From TMP-24 sp964600685 (GTDB lineage Bacteria; Pseudomonadota; Alphaproteobacteria; Rhodobacterales; Rhodobacteraceae): a DNA stretch of 64,000 nucleotides. The notes beneath the pieces were generated by a model. The model made no database searches. It was given only the letters and a program-made list of their open reading frames with translations, and was not told the origin of the DNA. The stretch lies in the NCBI GenBank assembly GCA_964600685.1, contig CAZRKU010000003.1, positions 1-64,000 of the forward strand, read 5' to 3'. Of the stretch, positions 8,490 through 17,022 are shown one piece after another. The translations under genes were made by a program, and so were the position numbers. Within the stretch, counting starts at the first letter, position 1; every line of letters starts with the position of its first letter.

Positions 8490-9053
8490 GTGTCTCACGC
8501 AGAAGACCACGCAGGCACCCGGAGGGATTTCCTCTACTACGCCACCGCCGGAACCGGGGCGGTTGCCGCCGGGGCATCGGTCTGGACGCTCGTTGACCAG
8601 ATGAATCCGTCAGCCGATGTCCGGGCGCTCAGCTCGATTTTCGTCGATATCAGCGGCGTCCAGGTGGGCACGCAGCTGACGGTGAAATGGCGGGGCAAGC
8701 CGGTCTTCATCCGCCGCCGCTCGCCCGAGGAAATCGAAGCGGCGCGGGCGGTGGCGCTGACCGATCTGGTCGATGCGAAATCCGAAAACGCGAACCTTCC
8801 CGCCGAGGCCGACGCGGCCGACCAGAACCGCACCCTGGACGAGGCCGGCGAATGGCTGGTGATGATCGGCGTCTGCACCCATCTCGGCTGTGTTCCCCTT
8901 GGCGACGGGGCCGGCGATTTCGGCGGCTGGTTCTGCCCTTGCCACGGGTCGCACTACGACACGGCCGGGCGCATCCGCAAGGGTCCCGCCCCCCGGAACC
9001 TCGATATTCCGGTGGCGAAATTCGAAACCGAAACCACATTGAAGCTGGGCTGA
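8490..9053 (+). CDS. petA: Ubiquinol-cytochrome c reductase Rieske iron-sulfur subunit
   Basis: 187 residues, GTG start. Carries the 2Fe-2S cluster that accepts the first electron from ubiquinol in the bc1 complex. A Tat-type N-terminus (TRRDFLYYAT) leads into one membrane anchor. The two cluster boxes are CTHLGC and CPCHGSHYD near residues 129-154. GGGAG precedes the GTG. First gene of petABC, with petB 12 bases downstream. The acidic insertion before the first box (residues 80-115) is typical of alphaproteobacterial Rieske proteins. Confidence 0.96.
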   Translation: MSHAEDHAGTRRDFLYYATAGTGAVAAGASVWTLVDQMNPSADVRALSSIFVDISGVQVGTQLTVKWRGKPVFIRRRSPEEIEAARAVALTDLVDAKSENANLPAEADAADQNRTLDEAGEWLVMIGVCTHLGCVPLGDGAGDFGGWFCPCHGSHYDTAGRIRKGPAPRNLDIPVAKFETETTLKLG

Positions 9054-9065
9054 GGGGGCAGGCGA

Positions 9066-10388
9066 ATGGCTGGTATTCCGCACGACCATTACGAACCGAA
9101 ATCGGGCTTCGAGAAGTGGCTTCACTCGCGCCTTCCGATCGTCAGCCTTGTCTATGACACGCTGATGATCCCGACGCCGAAGAACCTGAACTGGTGGTGG
9201 ATCTGGGGCATCGTCCTGGCCTTCTGCCTTGTCCTGCAGATCGCGACGGGCGTCGCTCTCGCGATGCACTACACGCCGCAGGTCAACATGGCGTTCGCCT
9301 CGGTCGAGCACATCATGCGCAACGTGAACGGCGGCTGGCTCCTGCGCTACCTGCATGCGAACGGCGCCTCGCTGTTCTTCTTCGCCGTCTATGTCCACAT
9401 CTTCCGCGGCCTCTTCTACGGCAGCTACAAGGCCCCGCGCGAGGTGACCTGGATCATCGGCATGCTGATCTACCTTACGATGATGGCCACCGCCTTCATG
9501 GGTTACGTTCTGCCCTGGGGCCAGATGTCCTTCTGGGGCGCCACGGTCATCACCGGACTTTTCGGCGCCATCCCCGGCGTCGGGCCGACCATCCAGGAAT
9601 GGCTTCTGGGCGGGCCGGCCGTCGACAATGCGACGCTGAACCGGTTCTTCTCGCTCCACTACCTGCTGCCGTTCGTGATCGCGGCGCTTGTCGCGGTCCA
9701 TGTCTGGGCCTTCCACACCACCGGAAACAACAACCCGACCGGCGTGGAAGTGCGGCGCGGGTCGAAGGCGGAAGCGGCAAAGGACACCCTGCCCTTCTGG
9801 CCCTATTTCGTGATCAAGGACCTGTTCGCGCTCGCCCTGGTGCTGATGGCCTACTTCGCTGTCGTGGGCTTCATGCCGAACTACCTCGGCGATCCGGTCA
9901 ACTATGTCGAGGCGAACCCGCTGGTAACGCCCCCTCATATCGTGCCGGAATGGTATTTCCTGCCCTTCTACGCGATCTTGCGCGCCTTCACGTCGGACGT
10001 CTGGGTAGTGCAGGCTGTGCAGTTCCTCACCTTCGGCATCGTTGATGCCAAGTTCTTCGGGGTTCTGGCGATGTTCGGCGCGATTGCCGTGATGGCACTG
10101 GTACCGTGGCTTGACACGTCGTCGGTGCGGTCGGGACAGTATCGCCCCATGTTCAAATGGTGGTATCGCCTTCTCATCATCGACTTCGTCGTGCTGATGT
10201 GGGTCGGCGCGCAGGTGCCCGACGAACTCAACTCGTGGATTTCGCTGATCGCGTCTGCTTACTGGTTCGGCTATTTCCTGGTGATCCTGCCGCTGCTGGG
10301 CGTGATCGAAAAACCGCTGCCGCAACCGGCGACGATCGAAGATGACTTCAACGCGCACTACGGCGCAACCAGCCACCCTGCCGAGTGA
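9066..10388 (+). CDS. petB: Cytochrome b subunit of the bc1 complex
   Basis: 440 residues, eight predicted membrane helices. Holds hemes bL and bH and the Qo and Qi quinone sites. Paired heme-ligand histidines lie in helix B (RYLHANGASLFFF and VYVHIFRGL) and helix D (LHYLLPFV and AVHVWAFH). The Qo-site PEWY motif is present in VPEWYFLPF. Second gene of petABC. The stop codon overlaps the GTG of an extended petC reading, so the genes are essentially contiguous. Confidence 0.97.
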   Translation: MAGIPHDHYEPKSGFEKWLHSRLPIVSLVYDTLMIPTPKNLNWWWIWGIVLAFCLVLQIATGVALAMHYTPQVNMAFASVEHIMRNVNGGWLLRYLHANGASLFFFAVYVHIFRGLFYGSYKAPREVTWIIGMLIYLTMMATAFMGYVLPWGQMSFWGATVITGLFGAIPGVGPTIQEWLLGGPAVDNATLNRFFSLHYLLPFVIAALVAVHVWAFHTTGNNNPTGVEVRRGSKAEAAKDTLPFWPYFVIKDLFALALVLMAYFAVVGFMPNYLGDPVNYVEANPLVTPPHIVPEWYFLPFYAILRAFTSDVWVVQAVQFLTFGIVDAKFFGVLAMFGAIAVMALVPWLDTSSVRSGQYRPMFKWWYRLLIIDFVVLMWVGAQVPDELNSWISLIASAYWFGYFLVILPLLGVIEKPLPQPATIEDDFNAHYGATSHPAE

Positions 10389-10405
10389 CGGAGAGGATGC
10401 CAGAA

Positions 10406-11197
10406 ATGCTGAAAGAAATCGCCGCCACGGCCGTTCTCGCCCTGTCGTTGCTGTCAGATCCCGCCGCCGCGCAGGCAATGAAGGAGGCCGAGATCGAGGA
10501 CTTCGCCTTTCCCTACGAAGGGCCGTTTGGCAAATTCGAAGAGAACCAGCTGCAACGCGGGCTTCAGATCTATACCCAAGTCTGCGCGGTCTGCCACGGC
10601 ATGAAGTTCGTGCCGATCCGGTCCTTGTCGGATGAGGGCGGCCCGCGCCTGCCGGAAGATCAGGTGCGTGCCTATGCGGCGCAATTCACCGTGGTGGACA
10701 AGGAAAGCGGCGAAGAGCGTCCGGCGACGCCTGCCGACAATTTTCCGGCCAACACCGGTGTCGGCGCGCCCGACCTGAGCCTGATGGCCAAGGCGCGCGC
10801 CGGGTTCCGCGGCCCCTATGGCCTCGGGATCAACCAGTTCATACGCGGGATGGGCGGGCCGGAATATATCCGGGCGCTGCTGACCGGCTACACCGAGGAA
10901 ACCAAGGAAGAGGCCGGGTCGACCTTCTATCAGAACCATGCCTTCTCGACCGGCTGGATCTCCATGCCCCCGCCGCTGACCGACGATCTGGTGACCTATG
11001 CCGACGGCACCGAAGCGACCGTCGAGCAGATGGCCGAAGACGTCTCGACCTTCCTGATGTGGGCGGCAGAGCCGAAGATGATGGAGCGCAAGCGCGCCGG
11101 GTTCCTGGCCGTCCTGTTCCTGGGTCTGATCGCCACGCTGCTCTATCTGACGAACAAGCGGCTCTGGGCGCCGCACAAGGGCAAGAAATCCGCCTGA
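10406..11197 (+). CDS. petC: Cytochrome c1 of the bc1 complex
   Basis: 263 residues from the ATG at 10406. That start has GAGAGG at a nine-base spacing and gives a clean signal peptide (MLKEIAATAVLALSL...AAAQA). Starts at 10385 (GTG) and 10397 (ATG) are also open but place the ribosome-binding site badly. The heme c motif CAVCH lies near residue 53. The axial Met is probably in GWISMPPPL. One C-terminal membrane anchor (AVLFLGLIATLLYL) is followed by a basic tail. Last gene of petABC. Confidence 0.95.
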   Translation: MLKEIAATAVLALSLLSDPAAAQAMKEAEIEDFAFPYEGPFGKFEENQLQRGLQIYTQVCAVCHGMKFVPIRSLSDEGGPRLPEDQVRAYAAQFTVVDKESGEERPATPADNFPANTGVGAPDLSLMAKARAGFRGPYGLGINQFIRGMGGPEYIRALLTGYTEETKEEAGSTFYQNHAFSTGWISMPPPLTDDLVTYADGTEATVEQMAEDVSTFLMWAAEPKMMERKRAGFLAVLFLGLIATLLYLTNKRLWAPHKGKKSA

Positions 11198-11260
11198 GCG
11201 CGCGATCGTGCGCGGGGGGCACCCCCAAAGGCCCCGGAGTGACTGAGCCAAGCTGAATGA

Positions 11261-11287
11261 GGCGCCCGGATGTCCGGGCGCCTTTTT
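11261..11287 (+). terminator. Rho-independent terminator of petABC
   Basis: GGCGCCCGG pairs perfectly with CCGGGCGCC across a four-base loop and is followed by five Ts. It lies 63 bases after the petC stop. The T-run overlaps the stop codon of the convergent thiQ. Confidence 0.92.
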
Positions 11288-11982
11288 CATGGGCCGAGAT
11301 AGGCGCGAAGCACGGGCGGCGGATCGGCGAACAGATCGGCGGTTGGGCGGGGAGGATGGGCAAGTCCTTCGGCGACGAGGATCGTATGGCTGGCGATCCG
11401 GCGGGCGTCCGAGGGATCGTGCGAAATCATGAGGACGGTGAGATTTCCTTCCACCGCGACCTCCTGCACCAGATCGAGCATTTCGGCCCTCAGTGCCGGA
11501 CCCAGAGCGGCGAACGGTTCGTCCAGCAGCAGCAGGGGACGGGCCTGCAGCAGCGTGCGGGCAAGCGCCACTCGGCTTTGCTGGCCCCCCGAGAGCGCGC
11601 CGGGCTTGCGTTCGCCGAGTCCAGACAGGCTGACGCGGGCCAGCGCGGCCGCGACCGCGCTGCGATCGGCGTCCGTCAGCCGGAGGTCGGGGCGCAGGCC
11701 GAGCCCGAGATTCTGGTTCACGGTGAGGTGGGGAAAGAGGTTCTGGTCCTGAAAGAGGATCGAGAGCGGTCGTTTGCCCGGTGACAGATCGGCGAGGTCC
11801 TCTGCACCCCAAAGGATGCGGCCCGAGGTCGGCGGAACAAAACCCGCGATCGCACCGAGAAGCGTGGATTTGCCGGCGCCCGAGGGGCCGATCACCGCCG
11901 TATGACTGCCGGTCGGCACGACGAGATCGGCGTGAAGCGCAAAATCGGTCTGGCGGATGGACAGGTGGTCAAGCGTCAGCAT
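11287..11982 (-). CDS. thiQ: Thiamine ABC transporter ATP-binding protein
   Basis: 231 residues. Cytoplasmic ATPase of the thiamine/TPP importer. Walker A is GPSGAGKST (about residue 34), the signature LSGGQQSRVALAR, and Walker B LLLLDEPFAALGP. The start at 11982 gives MLTLDHLSIRQ; a longer frame upstream is only overlap with thiP. It overlaps the thiP end by 14 bases, the order thiB-thiP-thiQ is canonical, and the operon is led by a TPP riboswitch. Confidence 0.95.
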   Translation of the reverse strand: MLTLDHLSIRQTDFALHADLVVPTGSHTAVIGPSGAGKSTLLGAIAGFVPPTSGRILWGAEDLADLSPGKRPLSILFQDQNLFPHLTVNQNLGLGLRPDLRLTDADRSAVAAALARVSLSGLGERKPGALSGGQQSRVALARTLLQARPLLLLDEPFAALGPALRAEMLDLVQEVAVEGNLTVLMISHDPSDARRIASHTILVAEGLAHPPRPTADLFADPPPVLRAYLGP

Positions 11983-13540
11983 CGTGGTGCCCCGTTCGGT
12001 CAATCGCCGAGAACAAAAGGAAGGCAAGGCCCATGAGGAGAACCGAGACCCCTGCAGCCGCATCGGTCCGGTAACTGCCCGCCAGGGCGTAAAGCTGCAT
12101 GGGCAGGGTCGGCCGCGCGGGATCGGCGAACAGCGCGACTGCCCCAAGATCACCGGCCGCCAGCGCCGCCGCAAGTCCGCCCGCGAGGGCCAGCGGGCGG
12201 CGGAGCCGTGGCAAGATCAGCAGGCGGAGCGCGGACGGGCCGGTCAGGTCGAGGCTTTGGGCGAGGCGCCCGTAGTCGGCGCGGATGGTGCGCAGGTCGG
12301 GCAGGAGGATGCGCAGGCAGAAGGGCATCGCCATCACCGCGTTGACCAGCGCCGCGATGGGCAGGGCGATGGCCACCGGATCGGTGAGGGGCCGCAGGAT
12401 CAGGAACAGTCCGGTGCCGAGAACCAGGGGTGAAGCGGTCAGCGCCAACATCGCCGCACCGTCCGCCAGCCGCGCCAACCGGTCGGACAGGCCGCTGATC
12501 ATCAGACCGATGGCCAGCGAGAGGGTCAGGGCGATCCCGGTCGCGGCCAGCGCGATAAGGAGCGAGCGCAGGGCGGCAAGCCAGATGGCCGGACCGAGCG
12601 CCAGGACATGCGGCAAGCCCGAGATCAGCACGCTGAGAAGCGGCAATGCCAGGAACAGCGCACACAAAGTCAGCGCGACTGCATCAAGGACGAGCGCGCC
12701 CCTCCCGGTCCGCACCCAGGGCGCCAGGGATCGTCCGGCACCCGCACCGAAGGTCGTCGGGCTCACCAGAGCCAGGCTGCCGAGGGCGACGGCAAGCGAC
12801 AGGAGCATCTGCAGACCCGCGAGGCTTGCCGCATGGGCAAGGTCGAACTCCATGCGGAAGGATTGGTAGATGGCGAGTTCAAGCGTCGTGGCGGCGGGCC
12901 CGCCGCCCAACATCAGGACGACGGTGAAGCTGGAGAGACAGACCAGGAAGACCGCCAGAAGCGCGCCGGGAAGAGTCGCACGCAGCAGCGGATATTCGAT
13001 CAGTCGCCGCACATCGGCCGGACCGAAATCGAGCGCGGCGGCAAGGCGGAAGCGCTCGGCGGGGATCGAGAGCCAGCCGTTCAGGATCATGCGGACCGCC
13101 AGCGGCAGGTTCAGGAAGAGATGGGCGAGCAGGATACCGGTCAGCCCATAGATGCTGACCGTGGGCAGACCCAGTGCGGCAAGCGCACCATTGAGAAGAC
13201 CCGAACGCCCGAAGATGGACAAGAGCCCCATCACCGCGACGAGGACCGGCAGGATGAAGGGGGCGCCCAGCGCGGCGATCAGGAGGGCGCGGCCCGGAAA
13301 GCTGCGCCGGGCGAGCGCGCGCGCCACCGGCACGGCGAGGCTGACGCTGAGAAGCGCCGACAGGCCGGCCTGCAGCAGCGTGAAGCGCAGCGCGAGCCAG
13401 TCGGCAGGAGTGAGCTGTCCCAGCCCGCCGGAGCGGGCCAGGACCGCGATCAGGCAGCCGAGGCCGAGCGCCAGCACGAAGGCGAGCGCCAGAAGCCCGG
13501 GCAGCGCGCCCGCGCCTATTGTGCGAGCGCGGCGCGCCAT
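11969..13540 (-). CDS. thiP: Thiamine/TPP ABC transporter permease
   Basis: 523 residues with about 12 membrane helices arranged as two fused permease halves, as in ThiP. EAA-type loops lie in each half (for example SIPAERFRLAAALDFGP near the middle of the first half and AQSLDLTGPSALRLLILP in the second). Forms the membrane channel for the thiB/thiQ partners. Its start overlaps the thiB end by 25 bases. Confidence 0.94.
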   Translation of the reverse strand: MARRARTIGAGALPGLLALAFVLALGLGCLIAVLARSGGLGQLTPADWLALRFTLLQAGLSALLSVSLAVPVARALARRSFPGRALLIAALGAPFILPVLVAVMGLLSIFGRSGLLNGALAALGLPTVSIYGLTGILLAHLFLNLPLAVRMILNGWLSIPAERFRLAAALDFGPADVRRLIEYPLLRATLPGALLAVFLVCLSSFTVVLMLGGGPAATTLELAIYQSFRMEFDLAHAASLAGLQMLLSLAVALGSLALVSPTTFGAGAGRSLAPWVRTGRGALVLDAVALTLCALFLALPLLSVLISGLPHVLALGPAIWLAALRSLLIALAATGIALTLSLAIGLMISGLSDRLARLADGAAMLALTASPLVLGTGLFLILRPLTDPVAIALPIAALVNAVMAMPFCLRILLPDLRTIRADYGRLAQSLDLTGPSALRLLILPRLRRPLALAGGLAAALAAGDLGAVALFADPARPTLPMQLYALAGSYRTDAAAGVSVLLMGLAFLLFSAIDRTGHHDADA

Positions 13541-14520
13541 TCCTCGGTCGCCTTGTCGCGCAGGGCTGCGGCTTCGGCTGCGGACAGCATCAGCGCCTTC
13601 TGCGGCTGAATCAGAGTCTCGAACCCTTTGGGCAGACCCTCCGGGGGTGTGACGGCGGGATACATCCAGTTGGTTTCCGGGATGATCGTCTGGAAGGCTG
13701 GCGAGGTCATGAAGGCGAGGAGCTGGTCCGCCAGTTCGCCATTCGGGCTGGTGGCGATCTTGCCCGCGACCTCGACCTGAAGATAATGGCCTTCGGCGAA
13801 GGGCGCGGCGGCCTTCGTGTCATCCTGTTCGGCAATCAGATGATAGGCGGGCGAGGTGGTGTAGGACAGGACCATATCCGACTCGCCCTTCAGGAACAGG
13901 CCATAGGCTTCGGACCAGCCGGGGGTGACGGTGACGATATTGTCCTTCAGGCCGGTCCAGATCTCGGCGGCCTTGTCGCCATAGGCGGCCTTCACCCACA
14001 TCAGGAGGCCGAGGCCGGGCGAGGAGGAGCGCGGATCCTCGATCACGATCTTCAGGTCCGACGCACCGAGGGCGGCGAAATCGGCCGGTGGGGCCGTGAC
14101 TTTGGTCTTGTCATAGACGAAGGCGAAATAGCCCCAGTCGAAGGGCACGAAGATCGGATCGTCCCAGGTGACAGGCAGGCTCAGGGCGAGGTCGGCGGCG
14201 GGCCGGGGGGCGAAGAGGCCGCTCGCCTCGGCCTCGGCCATCAGGTTGTTGTCAAGGCCGAGCACCACGTCGGCCTTGGTATCCTTGCCTTCCAGCAGAA
14301 CCCGCGACAGGAGCGCTGCCGCGTCGCCGGGGGCCACATATTGCAGATCGCAGGCGCAGGTCGCCTCGAACGCCTTTTCGACCGCCGGGCCGGGGCCCCA
14401 TTCGGATACGAAACTGTCGTAGGTATAGACGGTGAGCACGGGCTTATCCTCGGCCAGCAAGGCGCTGGCCGCAAGGATACCCGCGATCATCGGAACCGAG
14501 ATTCTGGTCAGTCTTTTCAT
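13516..14520 (-). CDS. thiB: Thiamine-binding periplasmic protein
   Basis: 334 residues with a Sec signal peptide (MKRLTRISVPMIAGILAASALLA). The mature part opens with LTVYTYDSFVSEWGPGPAVE, typical of ThiB, and contains a DVVLGLDNNL segment. It binds thiamine or TPP for the ThiPQ importer. GGAGG lies close upstream. First gene of the riboswitch-controlled thiBPQ operon. Confidence 0.95.
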   Translation of the reverse strand: MKRLTRISVPMIAGILAASALLAEDKPVLTVYTYDSFVSEWGPGPAVEKAFEATCACDLQYVAPGDAAALLSRVLLEGKDTKADVVLGLDNNLMAEAEASGLFAPRPAADLALSLPVTWDDPIFVPFDWGYFAFVYDKTKVTAPPADFAALGASDLKIVIEDPRSSSPGLGLLMWVKAAYGDKAAEIWTGLKDNIVTVTPGWSEAYGLFLKGESDMVLSYTTSPAYHLIAEQDDTKAAAPFAEGHYLQVEVAGKIATSPNGELADQLLAFMTSPAFQTIIPETNWMYPAVTPPEGLPKGFETLIQPQKALMLSAAEAAALRDKATEEWRAALAQ

Positions 14521-14570
14521 CTCTCATCCTCCAATGGTCAGGCGGGCGGAGATGGGGGTGGAGCGTCGTG

Positions 14571-14660
14571 TCCTACCTTCCCTCCGCCGGTCTTAACCGG
14601 TTCAGGTTCAACGGGTCCGCTTTCGCATCTCAGCCCTGTGGCAGGGCACCCCGAGGTGAC
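14571..14660 (-). promoter_or_regulatory. TPP riboswitch (THI element)
   Basis: On the minus strand the aptamer shows the conserved GGGGTGCCC, GGCTGAGATG, ACCCGTTGAACCTGA and CGGAGGGAAGGT blocks in order. Its 3' end is about 50 bases before the thiB ATG. Within those 50 bases CTCCA (plus 14559-14563) could pair with TGGAG overlapping the Shine-Dalgarno (plus 14529-14533). This suggests control of translation, though termination cannot be excluded. Confidence 0.95.
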
Positions 14661-14746
14661 GCGCACCATAACGCAGGGAAACGCGGGCGCAAGGCGGAAA
14701 TGCCGCTTGCGCAAGAGTGCCCTTGGATCCAGTATTTGATCAAATC

Positions 14747-15211
14747 ATGGAGGCCCTGCTGACCGTGACCCTCAGAGCGCTGACCCGGGAGGATGCCGGT
14801 CTCGCTGCCCGGTTCGTGGCTGCACTGATCGGCGAACTTGCCCCCGGCTGTCAGCCGGACCTGACGGCCATGACCGGGACGGCGCGGGTTTTGCTTGCCA
14901 CGCCTGCCGTCGCCGGGCTGGTCGCAAGCCGGAGCGGGCGGGAGGTGGGGTTGATCCTGTTGAACGAATGCGCGGCAATCCATGCCGGCGGGCGGTTCGG
15001 CGAGATCACCGAGCTTTATGTTCTTCCCGACCACCGCTCCCGCGGGATCGCACGGCGGCTGGTGGCGGAGGCGACCGTTCTGGCCCGGGCGCGCGGCTGG
15101 ACCCGGCTTGAGGTCGGCGCGCCGGAGCAGCCCGTTTGGGCGCGAACCAGGGCCTTTTATGAACGCGAGGGCTTTGCCGAGGTCGGGCCGCGGCTGAAAC
15201 GGACGCTCTGA
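14747..15211 (+). CDS. GNAT family N-acetyltransferase
   Basis: 154 residues from the ATG at 14747; an in-frame GTG at 14717 would add ten. Neither start has a clear ribosome-binding site. The acetyl-CoA-binding motif A is visible as ITELYVLPDHRSRGIARRLV, with the R/Q-x-x-G-x-G/A signature, followed by a helix and the C-terminal AFYEREGFAEVG motif. Acetyl acceptor unknown. It lies between the thi operon (divergent) and aroC. Confidence 0.85.
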   Translation: MEALLTVTLRALTREDAGLAARFVAALIGELAPGCQPDLTAMTGTARVLLATPAVAGLVASRSGREVGLILLNECAAIHAGGRFGEITELYVLPDHRSRGIARRLVAEATVLARARGWTRLEVGAPEQPVWARTRAFYEREGFAEVGPRLKRTL

Positions 15212-15227
15212 GGGGGCCCTGCCCCCT
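15211..15227 (+). repeat. Hairpin after the acetyltransferase stop
   Basis: AGGGGGC-CCT-GCCCCCT is a perfect seven-base-pair hairpin starting at the last base of the stop codon. It precedes the dispersed repeat copy at 15230. No T-run follows. Confidence 0.5.
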
Positions 15228-15229
15228 CG

Positions 15230-15256
15230 CCCCGGGGATATTTGGACCAGAATGAA
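15230..15256 (+). repeat. Dispersed intergenic repeat, copy 1
   Basis: Contains GGGGATATTT followed by GGACCAGAATGAA. The same core occurs at 31001-31033 and 34527-34559 on the minus strand. In each case it lies between two genes and points toward the next gene, here aroC. Confidence 0.75.
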
Positions 15257-15331
15257 GGGGCGGGGAAACCTCCATGCTTGAGCCGGAGGGCGGCGTCCTT
15301 TATGCCGCGAGGCAGGACAGGAGTGCCTCGC

Positions 15332-16432
15332 ATGAGCTATAACACCTTCGGTCATCTCTTCCGTGTCACTACTTGGGGTGAAAGCCATGGGCCGGCGTTG
15401 GGCGCGACCGTTGATGGCTGCCCGCCGGGCGTGCAACTGGCGGAAGGGATGATCCAGCACTGGCTGGACCGCAGGCGGCCAGGGCAGAACAAATACACCA
15501 CGCAGCGACGCGAGCCAGACGAGGTGAAGATCCTGTCGGGCGTCTATGACGGGCGGACGACCGGCACGCCCATCCAGCTGATGATCGAGAACACCGACCA
15601 GCGGTCGAAGGATTACGGCGAGATCGCCCGGACCTTCAGGCCGGGGCATGCGGACATCACCTATCATCAGAAATACGGGCTGCGCGATCCGCGCGGCGGC
15701 GGGCGCTCGAGCGCGCGGGAAACGGCGGCGCGGGTGGCGGCGGGGGGCGTCGCGCGGGAGGTTCTGAAGGCGCTGGCGCCGGGGATCGAGCTTCAGGGCT
15801 ATATGCTGCAGATGGGGCGGCTTGCAGCCGACCGCGACCGGTTCGACCTGGAGGAAATCGAGCGCAATCCCTTCTGGTGCCCCGATGCGGCGATGGCGGA
15901 GATGTGGGCGGCAGAGTTGGACCGGCTGAGGAAGGACGGCAACTCGGTGGGCGCGGTGGTCGAGGTGGTGGCCAGGGGCGTGCCCGCCGGGCTCGGTGCG
16001 CCGATCTATGGCAAGCTGGACGCAGGCCTTGCGGCGGCGATGATGTCGATCAACGCGGTCAAAGGGGTGGAGATCGGCGCGGGCATGGCGGCGGCGGGAC
16101 TGACCGGGGTTGAGAATGCCGACGAGATCCGGATGGGCGCCGGGGGGCCGGAGTTCCTGTCGAACCATGCCGGGGGCATCCTTGGCGGCATTTCGACCGG
16201 GCAGGACGTGGTCTGCCGGTTCGCGGTCAAGCCCACATCGTCGATCCTGACGCCACGCCGGTCGGTCACGCTGGCGGGCGAAGAGAACGAGGTGGTGACG
16301 AAGGGCCGCCACGACCCCTGCGTCGGCATCCGCGCCGTGCCGGTGGGCGAAGCGATGATGGCCTGCGTGATCCTGGATCATCTCCTGCTGGACCGGGGCC
16401 AGACCGGCGGGGTCCGGGGGCTGATCGGCTAG
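15332..16432 (+). CDS. aroC: Chorismate synthase
   Basis: 366 residues, starting MSYNTFGHLFRVTTWGES. Converts EPSP to chorismate, the last shikimate step, with reduced FMN. The three family signatures are present: GESHGPALGATVDGCPPG, then RPGHADITYHQKYG, then RDPRGGGRSSARETAARVA. A longer open frame begins at 15242 but crosses the dispersed repeat and is not protein-like. Monocistronic as far as I can see. The stop touches the convergent SRPBCC relic. Confidence 0.97.
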   Translation: MSYNTFGHLFRVTTWGESHGPALGATVDGCPPGVQLAEGMIQHWLDRRRPGQNKYTTQRREPDEVKILSGVYDGRTTGTPIQLMIENTDQRSKDYGEIARTFRPGHADITYHQKYGLRDPRGGGRSSARETAARVAAGGVAREVLKALAPGIELQGYMLQMGRLAADRDRFDLEEIERNPFWCPDAAMAEMWAAELDRLRKDGNSVGAVVEVVARGVPAGLGAPIYGKLDAGLAAAMMSINAVKGVEIGAGMAAAGLTGVENADEIRMGAGGPEFLSNHAGGILGGISTGQDVVCRFAVKPTSSILTPRRSVTLAGEENEVVTKGRHDPCVGIRAVPVGEAMMACVILDHLLLDRGQTGGVRGLIG

Positions 16433-16915
16433 ACCGAACCGCCGAGGGTGCGGCGACGGTTTAACTCGCGTTTCAGCCCCTTCTCGCCCTGCGCCATGGC
16501 CCAGCGGTGGTTCCAGGCAAACGGAGGGAACCGGAGGGGCGCGGGGGCGGAAGAGCGGGCGGGTCGGCGCTGACCTGCCAGTCATAGCCGATGAGCGCCC
16601 GGGGGCCGTCCTGCATCAGCTGCCAGACCCCTGCCCGGTCAGATCGCCGGTTGCCCTGATCACCCGGCGGTGGGGGCGCTGGTCTTCGCTGAGCGTGGCC
16701 TCCCAGTGCAGGTGATAGGGCAGCCAGCCTTTGGAATGGATCGCAATCCGGCTGCCGAGGCCCGCCGCATCGCCCCGGTCAAGCGTGCGGTTGCCGAGAT
16801 AGACCCGCCCCCACCAGTCGGGGAAACGTTCGGGTTCCGACAGGATCGCGGCGACCTCGGAAATTCCGGCCTCGACCCGCCAGCGGGTGGTGATCTGGAA
16901 AACGTGCGCGGCCAT
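16429..16915 (-). pseudogene. Frameshifted SRPBCC-fold gene
   Basis: From ATG 16915 the frame reads MAAHVFQITTRWRVEAG... to VIRATGDLTGQGSGS and stops at 16616. Coding continues in a second frame as WQLMQDGPRALIGYDWQVSAD, then after another shift as FAWNHRWAMAQGEKGLKREL, ending at a TAG at 16429-16431. Both breaks need one extra base and lie in or next to G- or C-rich runs. The joined product, about 160 residues, resembles polyketide-cyclase/SRPBCC proteins. It is either a real pseudogene or two homopolymer sequencing errors. Confidence 0.75.
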
Positions 16916-17022
16916 GCCTGCCCCCTTTGGCGCAGTATACGGCAAAAGGGCGCCGGAGTTGCGGTGCGACGGAAATCTGTCCGGTGGGCGTGAAAGGAAA
17001 TGGGGGGGGCAGGGAGGATCAT

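Noticed and set aside
8610..10478. 622-codon minus-strand frame
   Set aside because: Antisense to petA and petB; composition is typical of a coding-bias shadow.
14630..16585. 651-codon minus-strand frame
   Set aside because: Runs across the riboswitch, acetyltransferase and aroC in antisense; no protein-like segments.
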